A stretch of 64,000 nt of DNA from PWQG01 sp040882255 (GTDB taxonomy: Bacteria > Pseudomonadota > Gammaproteobacteria > Pseudomonadales > Pseudohongiellaceae), in assembly GCA_040882255.1 (NCBI GenBank), contig JBBEBP010000005.1:62001-126000 (forward strand), given 5' to 3'. Numbering within the stretch: position 1 is the first letter of the stretch; each line of letters starts with the position of its first letter. The notes beneath the pieces were generated by a model. That model was not told where the DNA came from. It was given only the letters and a program-made list of their open reading frames with translations, and made no database searches. The translations under genes were made by a program, and so were the position numbers. Shown here piece after piece: positions 9,044 through 18,394 of the stretch.

Positions 9044-10147
9044 TCATTGCGGTGCAGTGACCCGGAATCCCTCCGATACCGGTGCTGTTCCCTCCAGAAT
9101 CAGACCATGGCCCAGGCGGTCGAACACCCGGTACACCAGCAGTGTGCCCACAGGCTCGCCGGCCGCGACCAGCACATCGCCGGTCAATGGGTCGGTGACC
9201 GACTGGTCATCCGCATGCACCGTCAACAGGTCTCCTTCCCGCAGACCATCCTCATCGCCCAGACTGATCAGCAGGGAATCGTACTGGGCGGCGAGGCTCA
9301 GTTCCGTGAGCAGTTCCAGAACCCGGCCCTGCAGTCCGGACCGGGCCGGACGGGGCATGTACTGTGTGCTCACCGCGTTGCGAGCGGGTACCATCAGCCG
9401 GTCGCCGGGTTTGATTTCCTCGCGGCTGCGCAGAATCTCCAGCCGCCGGACACCCTCGCTGTCCCCGGAACTGCCCTGCTGCCGCCGGGCCTGGCCGATA
9501 CGCAGTCCCTGATGACCCAACAGCTCTCCGCTTTCCGGGTCCTCGTAGCGCTCGCCCATGCGGATGATATCAAGCTGGCGCACCGTGTCCTGCCAACCGT
9601 CGCCGGAGGCTCGCGCCAACACCGTGTCCCCGGAGCTGATCACCAGGTTGTCGGCGGCACTGCCCAGGATATAGGGCGCACGCTCATAGTCCTGCGGATC
9701 AATGACCAGGTTGTCGACCAGGAAATGGTCAATCAGGTCCCGGGACATGACCGGGATGGCCTCGTCGCGGGGCTGGCTGCGCATTTGCGGACTGAGCCGG
9801 ACCACAGGTCGGTCGGTGTCCCGGTCGAGCACGATCCGCGGCTGCCCATCCTGCATCACCAGACGCAAGCGATCGCCGGGATAGATCAGATCCGGATTCT
9901 CGATGTCGGGGTTGGCGCGCCAGACCTCGGGCCACTGCCAGGGCTGCTCCAGAAACTCGCCGGCGATATCCCAGAGCGTATCGCCGCGCTCGACCACATA
10001 GACATCAGGCCGGTCGGGATTCAGGGAGATGTTCTGCGCCTGCGCCGGAAGCAAACCGGAGGCCAGCCACAGGCCGAGGCCCAGAAAGAGAATGCGGTAC
10101 CTGCCGGTCAATGAACGGGCAGGGTGTGGCTTGGCGTGTTCGTTCAT
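9044..10147 (-). CDS. Secreted LysM-domain protein
   Basis: Probable periplasmic peptidoglycan-binding protein of 367 residues. A signal peptide (helix about 18-36, cleavage likely after AQA) is followed by one LysM domain at about 48-98 (YVVERGDTLWDIAGEFL, NPDLIYPGDRL). The remaining 270 residues have no motif I recognise. Such a protein next to dprA is common in gammaproteobacteria, and its exact role is unclear. It ends 39 bases before dprA and diverges from def. The ribosome site before ATG 10147 is weak. Confidence 0.88.
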   Translation of the reverse strand: MNEHAKPHPARSLTGRYRILFLGLGLWLASGLLPAQAQNISLNPDRPDVYVVERGDTLWDIAGEFLEQPWQWPEVWRANPDIENPDLIYPGDRLRLVMQDGQPRIVLDRDTDRPVVRLSPQMRSQPRDEAIPVMSRDLIDHFLVDNLVIDPQDYERAPYILGSAADNLVISSGDTVLARASGDGWQDTVRQLDIIRMGERYEDPESGELLGHQGLRIGQARRQQGSSGDSEGVRRLEILRSREEIKPGDRLMVPARNAVSTQYMPRPARSGLQGRVLELLTELSLAAQYDSLLISLGDEDGLREGDLLTVHADDQSVTDPLTGDVLVAAGEPVGTLLVYRVFDRLGHGLILEGTAPVSEGFRVTAPQ

Positions 10148-10177
10148 GAGCAGTGTCCCGTCCGGTGGCTCTCTTCT

Positions 10178-10213
10178 TTACCAGAAGCCCTGTAATTACC
10201 AGAAGCCCTGTAA
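10178..10213. repeat. Tandem 18-bp repeat, two perfect copies
   Basis: TTACCAGAAGCCCTGTAA occurs twice back to back (10178-10195, 10196-10213), followed by decayed versions to about 10255. It lies just upstream of the LysM gene in the divergent 299-base spacer with def, where promoters of both genes must sit. No other feature is clear in that spacer. Confidence 0.85.
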
Positions 10214-10446
10214 CACAGAACCCTTGTACCACGAATACCCTGTTACACGGCTACCGTGCGGGCAGGCCGGATTCTGCGTTATAATGAATGTATCATCATA
10301 ATTGTACCGCAGTTTGACCATTCAGCCAGCCAACCGGCCTCGGGGAACTGTGACAGGGATAACGGTGTGGTCACGAACGCGCCGTATCAGGGTTGGCCCG
10401 GTACAGCGCATGAAATCGATACAACAGCAGAGATAACGGTGCTCCA

Positions 10447-10959
10447 ATGGCGAAACTGAACATTCTTGAATTTCCCGATTCACGGCTGCGCACCGTCGCC
10501 AGGCCCGTGGAGACGGTTGATGACGAAATGCGCCAGCTGATCGATGACATGTTCGAGACCATGTATGATGCGCCGGGCATCGGCCTGGCCGCCACGCAGG
10601 TCAACGTCCACAAACGCCTGATCGTCATTGATGTCTCCGATGAGAGAGACGAGCCACTGGTGTTCATCAACCCGGAGATCGAGGTGCTGGACGAAGCGCT
10701 GTCCGAGTATGACGAGGGCTGTCTGTCCGTACCGGGGTTCTATGAAACAGTCTCGCGCCCGCAGGCTGTCCACGTGAAAGCACTGGGCCGTGACGGCGAA
10801 CCGTTCGAGATGCGGGCTGAAGGCCTGCTCGCCGTCTGCATCCAGCACGAACGCGACCACCTGGATGGCAAGCTGTTTGTCGACTATCTCAGTACACTGA
10901 AACGCCAGCGCATACGCAGCAAGCTGGAAAAAGCGCACCGTCAGGCTCAACCGGCCTGA
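10447..10959 (+). CDS. def: Peptide deformylase
   Basis: Removes the formyl group from the N-terminal Met of nascent proteins. The 170 residues contain all three family motifs: GIGLAATQ, EGCLSVP (metal-binding Cys) and QHERDHLDG (two metal-binding His and the catalytic Glu). It is the first gene of a def-fmt-rsmB run with 13-base and overlapping junctions. The Shine-Dalgarno before ATG 10447 is weak. Confidence 0.97.
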   Translation: MAKLNILEFPDSRLRTVARPVETVDDEMRQLIDDMFETMYDAPGIGLAATQVNVHKRLIVIDVSDERDEPLVFINPEIEVLDEALSEYDEGCLSVPGFYETVSRPQAVHVKALGRDGEPFEMRAEGLLAVCIQHERDHLDGKLFVDYLSTLKRQRIRSKLEKAHRQAQPA

Positions 10960-10972
10960 GGGGCGCCCATCC

Positions 10973-11932
10973 ATGACCTCCCATCGACTGGTTTTCGCCG
11001 GCACGCCCGAGTTTGCCGCCCGGCACCTGCAGGCACTGGCGGACAGCCATCACGAAGTGGTGGCTGTCTACACCCAGCCCGACCGGGCGACCGGACGGGG
11101 CCGCAAGCAGGTACCCGGTCCGGTGAAATCCCTGGCCACTTCCCTGCAGTTACCGGTGTATCAACCCCTATCCCTGCGGGAAACGGAAGCACAGCAGACG
11201 CTGGCCTCGCACCAGGCGGATCTGATGATCGTGGTGGCCTACGGCCTGATCCTGCCGCAGGCGGTCCTCGATATTCCGCAACACGGCTGCCTGAACGTCC
11301 ATGCTTCGCTGCTGCCCCGCTGGCGGGGTGCGGCCCCGGTGGAGCGGGCATTGCTGGCGGGCGACCGGGAAACCGGGGTCACCATCATGCAGATGGATGC
11401 CGGGCTGGATACCGGCGCTATGCTGTACAAGGTCACCACGCCGATCCATGAACACGATACCCGCGAGACGCTGGCAGAGCGGCTGGCTGAACTTGGCTGC
11501 GAGGCCCTGCTGCATACGCTGGACCAGTACGCCTTGATCTCGTCCGCCGCACAGCCACAGGACGAAACGCTGAGTACCTACGCCGGCAAACTGGAGAAAT
11601 CCGAAGCCCTGATTAACTGGCAAGAACCGGCCCGGATGATCGACCGGCGGATCCGGGCCGGGGTGGGACGCCTGCCGGCCAGCACCGGGCTCGACGACCT
11701 CCGGATCCAGCTACTCGAGGGTCATGTCATGGCCGGGAACGGAACCGGCGATACACTACCCGGCACCATACTCAGCGCAGGCCGCGACGGCCTGGATATC
11801 GCCTGCGGGGAAGGGGTCCTGCGGCTGACACGCCTGCAACTACCTGGCAAGAAGCCGGCCAGTGTCGGGGACATCCTCAATGCCCGCCGCGCCATGTTTG
11901 AACCGGGCCGGCGCTTCACGTGCCTGACATGA
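10973..11932 (+). CDS. fmt: Methionyl-tRNA formyltransferase
   Basis: Formylates initiator Met-tRNA using 10-formyl-THF, paired in function with def upstream. The 319 residues show the N-terminal FAGTPEFAA, the folate-site loop SLLPRWRGAAPVERAL, and the following GVTIMQMDAGLDTG. The C-terminal OB-like tRNA-binding domain occupies about 205-319. It ends in an ATGA overlap with rsmB, indicating translational coupling. Confidence 0.97.
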   Translation: MTSHRLVFAGTPEFAARHLQALADSHHEVVAVYTQPDRATGRGRKQVPGPVKSLATSLQLPVYQPLSLRETEAQQTLASHQADLMIVVAYGLILPQAVLDIPQHGCLNVHASLLPRWRGAAPVERALLAGDRETGVTIMQMDAGLDTGAMLYKVTTPIHEHDTRETLAERLAELGCEALLHTLDQYALISSAAQPQDETLSTYAGKLEKSEALINWQEPARMIDRRIRAGVGRLPASTGLDDLRIQLLEGHVMAGNGTGDTLPGTILSAGRDGLDIACGEGVLRLTRLQLPGKKPASVGDILNARRAMFEPGRRFTCLT

Positions 11933-13218
11933 GTGCCCCCGATACCGGCAACAGCCGCCTGCGGGCCACCCGTATACTCGCCTCGCTGATGGAGCAGCAG
12001 GGCTCCCTGGCGTCGCTGCTGGTCCCGGAAGACGATCCCCTGACGCGCGAACTGTGCTATGGCAGCTGCCGGCGATTCCACCGGCTGGACGCGGCGCTTT
12101 CCGTACTGATGGACCGGCCGCTGAAGACGCGTGACCGCGACGTGCACGCGCTGCTGCTGATCGGTCTGTATCAGCTGGAATACCTGCGGGTGAAACCCCA
12201 CGCCGCCGTCAACGAAACGGTTTCCTGCACACGTGCGCTGGGAAAACCCTGGGCGCGCGGTCTGGTCAACGGTGTACTGCGCCAGTTCCAGCGCCGCCGC
12301 AAGAGTCTCTGGCAGGATCTGGAAAAGCGGCCGCAAGCCCATTGGTCGCATCCGGACTGGATGATAAAGACCATACGCAATGCCTGGCCGTCCGAATGGG
12401 AGGCCGTGCTGAGCGCCAACAACCAGCATCCTCCGATGACCCTGCGCGTGAACACCGCCCGCCTGACCCGGGAGGAATACCTGGCCCGGCTCGCGGCACA
12501 GGACATCGGAGCCCGGGCAGGGCAGCAGACCGACACCGCCGTCTACCTGGATAATCCGGTCGATGCACGGCAGCTACCCGGTTTCGCGGAAGGAGAATGC
12601 AGCGTGCAGGACGAAGCCTCGCAGCGCGTGGCTCCCTTGCTGGATCTGGCCCCGGGGCAGCGGGTACTCGATGCCTGTGCCGCGCCTGGTGGCAAAACTA
12701 CCCTTCTTCTCGAACAACAGAGTGGACTGGACCTGTTGGCAGTGGATGTGGATGAACGGCGGCTGGGCCGCGTCCGTGACAACCTGGCCCGAAGCGGAGT
12801 GACGGCCCGGGTGGTCTGCGCGGATGTGCTGGACAGCGCCGGCTGGTGGGACGGGCAATCATTCGACCGGATTCTGCTGGATGCACCATGCACGGCGACC
12901 GGCATCCTGCGCCGTCAGCCCGACATCCGCCTGCTACGCCAGTCCGGCGACGTGGCCCGCATGGCCGCGCTGCAGTCACGAATGCTGGATGTGCTGTGGG
13001 ATTGCCTGCGGCCCGGCGGGCGGCTGCTGTACACCACATGCTCCGTACTGCCGGCAGAGAACAGTGAGCAGATCGCCGCGTTTCTCGCCCGTCATCCCGA
13101 CGCGTGCCTGCAGACTGTGGAAAACGAGGAAGGCCCCGGTCTCCAGCAATTGCCTGAGGATAACGGGCCGGACGGCTTCTTTTATGCCCCGCTGATGAAA
13201 CAGCCGGCCGGTCAGTGA
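11929..13218 (+). CDS. rsmB: 16S rRNA m5C967 methyltransferase
   Basis: Methylates C967 of 16S rRNA using SAM. The 429 residues include an N-terminal NusB-like RNA-binding domain (about 1-135) and a C-terminal methyltransferase. The latter shows ACAAPGGKT, DAPCTATGILRR and TTCSVLPAEN; the last carries the nucleophilic Cys and the DAPC motif the second Cys. Start taken at ATG 11929, which overlaps the fmt stop; an in-frame GTG at 11920 is an alternative. Confidence 0.96.
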   Translation: MSAPDTGNSRLRATRILASLMEQQGSLASLLVPEDDPLTRELCYGSCRRFHRLDAALSVLMDRPLKTRDRDVHALLLIGLYQLEYLRVKPHAAVNETVSCTRALGKPWARGLVNGVLRQFQRRRKSLWQDLEKRPQAHWSHPDWMIKTIRNAWPSEWEAVLSANNQHPPMTLRVNTARLTREEYLARLAAQDIGARAGQQTDTAVYLDNPVDARQLPGFAEGECSVQDEASQRVAPLLDLAPGQRVLDACAAPGGKTTLLLEQQSGLDLLAVDVDERRLGRVRDNLARSGVTARVVCADVLDSAGWWDGQSFDRILLDAPCTATGILRRQPDIRLLRQSGDVARMAALQSRMLDVLWDCLRPGGRLLYTTCSVLPAENSEQIAAFLARHPDACLQTVENEEGPGLQQLPEDNGPDGFFYAPLMKQPAGQ

Positions 13219-13233
13219 TCCGGGCTCCTCTTC

Positions 13234-13258
13234 CCCGGCAGCAGGGTTGCCTGCCGGG
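13234..13258 (+). terminator. GC-rich hairpin after rsmB (weak terminator candidate)
   Basis: CCCGGCAG and CTGCCGGG form an 8-bp stem with a 9-base loop just after rsmB, but no T-run follows. It could attenuate transcription or slow exonucleases before trkA. It is not a standard Rho-independent terminator. Confidence 0.3.
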
Positions 13259-13326
13259 CGGGTGAGGAGGATAATCCGGCAACGCATCGGACTCGGACAA
13301 TCGCACATGGCAGGCATGGCTCGTTC

Positions 13327-14700
13327 ATGAAAATCATCATCCTGGGTGCCAATCAGGTCGGCGTGTCACTCGCCGAGAATCTCTCCCGAGAAGCCAACGA
13401 CATTACACTGGTGGATCCCGACCCGGATGCCCTGCGCGAGGTCAAGGACCACCTGGATGTCGGCATTGCGGTTGGCTGGCCATCGCACCCCGATGTCTTG
13501 CGCCGTGCCGGTGCCGACGACGCCGACATGATCATCGCCGTCACGGAGAACGACGAGGTCAACATGGTGGCCTGCCAGATCGGTTTCACCATCTTCAAAA
13601 CGCCCAAGAAGATATGCCGCCTGCGCTCCAGCGAATACATGGAGCAGGAGAACCTGTTCCGGCCCGAAGCCATCGCCCTGGACGTGGTGATCAGTCCGGA
13701 ACACCTGGTATCCAGTTACATAGCCCGGCTGATCGCTCTGCCAGGTTCACTGCAGGTGCTGGATTTCGCGGGTGGCAAGGCGCAGCTGGTGGCGGTGCGG
13801 GCCTATTACGGCGGGCCGCTGGTGGGGCAGGAGATCCGCTTCCTGCGCGAGCACATGCCCGGCGTGGATACGCGGGTGGCCGCCATTTTCCGCCGCAATC
13901 GCGCCATCATGCCCGAAGGATCGACGGTCATCGAGGCCGATGACGAAGTGTTCTTTATCGCCGCCTCCAACAACATCCGCGCCGTGATCGGTGAACTGCG
14001 GCGGCTGGACAAGCCTTACAAGCGGCTGATGATCGCCGGCGGCGGCAATATCGGCGCCCGGCTGGCCGAGGCCGTCGAGCGCCGCTACCAGACCAAAATC
14101 ATCGAACACAGTGAAAAACGCTGCGCCTATCTGTCCGAGCACCTGAACAAGTCCATCGTCCTCAATGGCGAGTCTTCCGACCGCAATCTGCTACTGGAGG
14201 AGAACATCGAGGATACCGATGTGTTCGTGGCGTTGACCAATGACGACGAGGCCAACATCATGTCCTGCCTGCTGGCCAAGCGCCTCGGCGCGCGCAAGGT
14301 CATGGCCCTGATCAACAATCCGGCCTACGTGGACCTGGTGCAGGGCGGGGAGATCGATATCGCCATCTCCCCCCAACAGGCCACCATCGGCAGTCTGCTC
14401 ACCCACATACGCCGCGGGGACATCGTCAATGTGCACTCTCTGCGGCGCGGCGCCGCTGAAGCGCTGGAGGCCATCGCACACGGGGACCAGCAATCGTCCA
14501 AAGTCGTCGGTCGGACCATCGAGGAGATTGAACTGCCGCAGGGCACTACCATCGGCGCCATTGTCCGCAACGATAAAGTACTGATTGCCCACGATGATAT
14601 CGTCGTCGAATCCGGTGACCACGTGATCCTGTTCCTGGTCGACAAGAAACGCATACCCGAGGTGGAGCGTCTGTTCCAGGTCGGGCTGACCTTCTTCTGA
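13327..14700 (+). CDS. trkA: Trk potassium uptake regulatory protein TrkA
   Basis: Cytosolic NAD(H)/nucleotide-binding gating subunit of the Trk K+ transporter. The 457 residues form a duplicated RCK unit. The first Rossmann motif is ILGANQVGVSLAE at the N-terminus; the second is IAGGGNIGARLAE at about 236. Each is followed by an RCK_C domain. trkH, the channel subunit, starts 53 bases downstream. No strong Shine-Dalgarno precedes ATG 13327. Confidence 0.97.
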   Translation: MKIIILGANQVGVSLAENLSREANDITLVDPDPDALREVKDHLDVGIAVGWPSHPDVLRRAGADDADMIIAVTENDEVNMVACQIGFTIFKTPKKICRLRSSEYMEQENLFRPEAIALDVVISPEHLVSSYIARLIALPGSLQVLDFAGGKAQLVAVRAYYGGPLVGQEIRFLREHMPGVDTRVAAIFRRNRAIMPEGSTVIEADDEVFFIAASNNIRAVIGELRRLDKPYKRLMIAGGGNIGARLAEAVERRYQTKIIEHSEKRCAYLSEHLNKSIVLNGESSDRNLLLEENIEDTDVFVALTNDDEANIMSCLLAKRLGARKVMALINNPAYVDLVQGGEIDIAISPQQATIGSLLTHIRRGDIVNVHSLRRGAAEALEAIAHGDQQSSKVVGRTIEEIELPQGTTIGAIVRNDKVLIAHDDIVVESGDHVILFLVDKKRIPEVERLFQVGLTFF

Positions 14701-14753
14701 GACGGACGCCGGGGAGCCTCTGAAAATATGTATATTTCTGATTCAGGACACTA

Positions 14754-16205
14754 ATGCACTTTTCCATCGTCGCCAAGGTCCTCGGGGTACTGCTGATGTT
14801 GTTCAGCCTGTTGGCGAACCTGCCATCGGTGCTGATTTCGCTGATCTACCAGGACCAGGAGATACGCTCCTTCCTGCTGGCCCTGAGTATCACCTTCGTC
14901 ACCGGCTTTCTGCTCTGGGTGTCCACCGCGCGGACCAATGAACAGCTGCGTACACGCGACGGCTTCCTGATCGTTACGCTGTTCTGGTCGGTACTCGGCA
15001 CCTTCGGCGCGCTGCCTCTGTATTTTTCCGCCGAGCTGCCGCTGTCGGTCACTGATGCGGTGTTCGAGTCCATGTCCGGGTTGACCACCACAGGGGCCAC
15101 CGTGGTCACCGGACTGGACGACCTGCCCAAGTCCATCCTCTTCTACCGCCAGCAGCTGCAATGGCTGGGCGGCATGGGGATCATCGCCCTGGCGGTGGCG
15201 GTACTGCCCATGTTGGGTATTGGCGGCATGCAGCTGTACCGGGCAGAGAGCCCGGGGCCGGTGAAGAATGACAATCTGGTACCCCGCCTGGCGGAAACAG
15301 CCAAGGCACTGTGGTACATCTACCTGGGGCTGACGGTGGCCTGCGCGCTGGCTTACTGGCTGGCGGGAATGAGCCTGTTCGACGCCATCTGTCACAGTTT
15401 CTCGACCGTGGCCATCGGCGGGTTCTCCACGCACGACGCCAGCATGGGCTTTTTTGACAGCCACGTCATCAACCTGATCGCCACCCTGTTCATGTTCCTG
15501 GCGGGCATCAACTTCGCGCTGCATTTCACCGCCTGGCAACGGCGCAGCGTATTGCAGTACCTGCGCGATCCGGAAACGCTGTTCTACGCCACCATCCTGG
15601 CCGGAGTCGCTGTTGTCACTGTCGGGGTACTGTATTTCACGCAGACCTACCAGGCGTGGGACGCCATTGTTCATGGCCTGTTCCAGGCGGTGTCCATTGC
15701 CACCACGACGGGCTTTTCCACAGCCGACTTCAACAGCTGGCCCTACGCTCTGCCGTACCTGCTGCTGTATGCCGCCATCATCGGCGCCTGTGCCGGTTCC
15801 ACTGGCGGCGGCATGAAGGTCATCCGCATACTGCTGATCTTCAAACAGGGGCTGCGCGAGGTGCACCGGCTGATTCACCCGAATTCGGTGATCTCCGTGA
15901 AACTGGGGAAGACACTGGTACCAGACCGCGTCATCGAGTCGGTGTGGGGATTTTTTGCGGTCTACGTGCTGGTCTACCTGTTGTTGCTGTTGGCGTTACT
16001 GGCCTCGGGAGAAGATGTGCTGACCGCGTTCAGCGCAGTGGGCGCCACGCTGAACAACCTGGGCCCGGGGCTGGAAGGGGTGGCGGCCAACTATGCATCG
16101 CTGCCGGACTACTCCAAATGGGTGCTGTGCCTGGCCATGCTGTTGGGGCGTCTGGAGATCTTTACCTTGCTGGTGCTGTTCCTGCCTACGTTCTGGCGGC
16201 GTTGA
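14754..16205 (+). CDS. trkH: Trk potassium uptake channel subunit TrkH
   Basis: Inner-membrane K+-translocating subunit. The 483 residues are strongly hydrophobic with four pore-loop repeats. Selectivity-filter-like segments include TTTGATVVTG, STVAIGGFSTHDAS and TTTGFSTADF. The Gly-rich intramembrane loop GSTGGGMKV is present. AGGACACTA gives a ribosome site before ATG 14754. The gene is convergent with the LpxL-like gene across a repeat-bearing 190-base spacer. Confidence 0.96.
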   Translation: MHFSIVAKVLGVLLMLFSLLANLPSVLISLIYQDQEIRSFLLALSITFVTGFLLWVSTARTNEQLRTRDGFLIVTLFWSVLGTFGALPLYFSAELPLSVTDAVFESMSGLTTTGATVVTGLDDLPKSILFYRQQLQWLGGMGIIALAVAVLPMLGIGGMQLYRAESPGPVKNDNLVPRLAETAKALWYIYLGLTVACALAYWLAGMSLFDAICHSFSTVAIGGFSTHDASMGFFDSHVINLIATLFMFLAGINFALHFTAWQRRSVLQYLRDPETLFYATILAGVAVVTVGVLYFTQTYQAWDAIVHGLFQAVSIATTTGFSTADFNSWPYALPYLLLYAAIIGACAGSTGGGMKVIRILLIFKQGLREVHRLIHPNSVISVKLGKTLVPDRVIESVWGFFAVYVLVYLLLLLALLASGEDVLTAFSAVGATLNNLGPGLEGVAANYASLPDYSKWVLCLAMLLGRLEIFTLLVLFLPTFWRR

Positions 16206-16233
16206 GAGTACTCTCGCCAGAAAAATTTTATTC

Positions 16234-16362
16234 TCTCGCGGAGCTCGCGGAGAACGCCAAGAACACCAAATTCAACCAGAGTATGTCCTTCTTTGTGATC
16301 TTGGCGAGCTCCGCGAGACCAACAACCCATTCTTTCTTGGCGGTCTTTGCGAGCCTGGCGAG
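16234..16362. repeat. Diverged copies of the 30-bp CTTGGCG repeat
   Basis: TCTCGCGGAGCTCGC (16234-16248) is exactly inverted at 16304-16318. A further 30-base copy at 16333-16362 matches 23 of 30 positions of the arm at 4739-4768. The cluster fills the spacer between convergent trkH and the acyltransferase gene. It could serve as a transcription end or be a remnant of a dispersed element. Confidence 0.75.
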
Positions 16363-16395
16363 ATCACTGGTTTTCAGCGGTACGGTCGGCCTGCG

Positions 16396-17289
16396 TCAGT
16401 AGATGGCCCTATCGCCTTCTTCCGATGGACGCCTGCGGAAGCGCTTGTACTCCCACTGGTACTGCGCGATATGTTCCCTCACACAAACCTCCACGGTCCG
16501 GTTCAAAGCGGTTGCTGCAGTGAGTGAATCCTCACTATCAATGCCGGGCTCAGCGGGACGGAAAGCGACCTCGTAGCCGGCTCCCCGGGGCAGTCGGCGG
16601 GTCACGGCACTGATGACCGGCGCTCCGGATTTTCCGGCCAGGCGGGCCACCAACGTCATAGTCAACGCTTTTTCATGGAAGAAGGGCGCGTATACCCCGT
16701 TGTCTTCACCCGGCTGCTGGTCCGGCAGGATGCCGACCACCTTGCCTTCCTTGAGCGTACGGATCAGTTGCAGGATGCCACGCCGGGTGGTTGGCGCCTG
16801 GCCCGCTCCACCCCGGTTCCGGTACTTCACCAGGGCTTCCTCGAAGGCCTGCATTTTCGGTGGCCGGTACAGATAGGTGATCGGGGCAACCATGCTGACA
16901 TACAGGCCACTCAGCTCCCAGCTCCCCAGGTGGGGCGCGATGATGATCAGGCCTTTGCCCCGTGCCAGGTGCTCGTCAATCAGCTCCTGTCCCTTCACCC
17001 GCACCACTTTGCGCATCACCTTCTCTACTGGCGATGCCCAGACCAGTCCCAGCTCGAAAGCGGACTTGCCGGTTTCCTGCAGACTCTCACGGGCCAGCCG
17101 ATGGATCTCCGCCTCGCTCTTCTCCGGGAAACAGAGCCGCAGGTTGGTCAGGGTGACGTGTTTTGCCGAGGTCGGCAGCCAGTACATCAGCGTGCCCACG
17201 GCGTGGCCCACCGCATGCATGACCGGCAGGGGAACCCATGACAGGAGCCTGAGAAGACTCCTGATCAGTATGACCTGAATCCGTTTGAT
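16396..17289 (-). CDS. LpxL/HtrB-family lysophospholipid (lipid A) acyltransferase; apparent non-standard start
   Basis: Inner-membrane acyltransferase, probably adding a secondary acyl chain to lipid A. It has an N-terminal membrane anchor, then the catalytic H-x4-E in APHLGSWELSG, and TRRGILQLIRTLKEG and LPDQQPGEDNGV. Homology-like sequence reaches back to KRIQVILIRSLL. AGGAGG lies 8 bases before ATC at 17289-17287, but no ATG, GTG or TTG exists there. The nearest in-frame ATG (17220) has no ribosome site and would delete the anchor start. An ATC or nearby ATT start, or a sequence error, is likely. The open frame upstream is antisense to glyQ and not credible. Confidence 0.85.
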   Translation of the reverse strand: MKRIQVILIRSLLRLLSWVPLPVMHAVGHAVGTLMYWLPTSAKHVTLTNLRLCFPEKSEAEIHRLARESLQETGKSAFELGLVWASPVEKVMRKVVRVKGQELIDEHLARGKGLIIIAPHLGSWELSGLYVSMVAPITYLYRPPKMQAFEEALVKYRNRGGAGQAPTTRRGILQLIRTLKEGKVVGILPDQQPGEDNGVYAPFFHEKALTMTLVARLAGKSGAPVISAVTRRLPRGAGYEVAFRPAEPGIDSEDSLTAATALNRTVEVCVREHIAQYQWEYKRFRRRPSEEGDRAIY

Positions 17290-17421
17290 GGCCGCTCCCT
17301 CCTCAGGACGTCCGGAGCTGCGTATTCTACACCGCGCGTTGTCGACGTTTACAGCCTCAAAGGTGGATATCAGGCGCCTGATCGCGCATAATTGCGGCTT
17401 TTGCGAGGGAGAGGATTTTCC

Positions 17422-18357
17422 GTGTCTGGCACGAACGCTGACGTTTCCACGTTCCAGGGCCTGATCCTGGCGCTTCAACAATTCTGGGCCGAACGGGGCT
17501 GTGTGATCCTGCAGCCGCTGGATCTGGAAGTGGGCGCGGGCACGTTCCATCCGGCCACCTTCCTGCGCGCCATCGGGCCGGAAAGCTGGCGCACCGCCTA
17601 TGTGCAGCCCAGCCGCCGCCCCACGGACGGCCGCTACGGGGAGAACCCCAACCGCCTGCAACACTATTACCAGTTCCAGGTCATCCTCAAACCCTCGCCG
17701 GACGATATCCAGGACCAGTACCTGGACTCGCTGCGCTTTCTCGGCATCGACCCATTGACCCATGACATCCGCTTCGTGGAAGACAACTGGGAATCCCCCA
17801 CCCTGGGCGCCTGGGGGCTGGGCTGGGAAGTCTGGCTGAACGGCATGGAAGTCACGCAGTTCACCTTCTTCCAGCAGGTCGGCGGCCTGGAGTGCTTCCC
17901 GGTCAGTGGCGAATTGACCTACGGCATCGAGCGCATCGCCATGTACCTGCAGGGCGTGGACAGTATCTACGACCTGGTCTGGACGCGCGGACCGGAAGGG
18001 GCGGTCACCTACGGCGACGTATTCCTTCAGAACGAGGTGGAAATGTCCGCCTACAACTTTGAACACGCCAACGTCGAGGCGTTGTTCCGTTACTTTGACG
18101 ATTGCGAAGCCCAGTGCCGGTCCCTGATCGACGCCGGCCTGCCGCTGCCGGCCTACGAGCAGGTACTCAAGGCCTCGCACTATTTCAATCTGCTGGATGC
18201 CCGGCAGGCCATCTCGGTGACCGAGCGCCAGCGTTACATTCTGCGGGTGCGTACACTGTCACGGCTGGTGGCCGAAGCCTATTTCGAAAGCCGCCGGGCA
18301 CTCGGTTTCCCGCTGGCACCCGAGGACCTGCGCAGGCAGGTCCTGGAAAAGAACTGA
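17422..18357 (+). CDS. glyQ: Glycyl-tRNA synthetase alpha subunit
   Basis: Catalytic subunit of the bacterial alpha2beta2 glycyl-tRNA synthetase. The 311-residue length and near-invariant family sequence are visible: TFQGLILALQQFW, HPATFLRA, PSRRPTDGRYG and ELTYGIERIAMYLQG. Start taken at GTG 17422 because GGAGAGG lies about 8 bases upstream and the protein then begins as in homologues. glyS follows after 37 bases. Confidence 0.97.
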   Translation: MSGTNADVSTFQGLILALQQFWAERGCVILQPLDLEVGAGTFHPATFLRAIGPESWRTAYVQPSRRPTDGRYGENPNRLQHYYQFQVILKPSPDDIQDQYLDSLRFLGIDPLTHDIRFVEDNWESPTLGAWGLGWEVWLNGMEVTQFTFFQQVGGLECFPVSGELTYGIERIAMYLQGVDSIYDLVWTRGPEGAVTYGDVFLQNEVEMSAYNFEHANVEALFRYFDDCEAQCRSLIDAGLPLPAYEQVLKASHYFNLLDARQAISVTERQRYILRVRTLSRLVAEAYFESRRALGFPLAPEDLRRQVLEKN

Positions 18358-18394
18358 ACTCTACTGACTACTGCTCTGACAACTGGCTGACATC

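Noticed and set aside
10765..10780. parS-like CCACGTG inside def
   Set aside because: Only the central bases match; the outer palindrome is missing.
13234..13258. Rho-independent terminator after rsmB
   Set aside because: The hairpin is real but no T-run follows, so it is kept only as a weak candidate.
14751..15878. 375-codon reverse frame over trkH
   Set aside because: Fully antisense to a recognised membrane protein; low-complexity Gln/His/Gly content and no ribosome site.
17290..18180. N-terminal extension of the LpxL-like frame to nearly 600 codons
   Set aside because: The extension is antisense to glyQ, and homologues begin near residue KRIQV, so the frame is open by chance.
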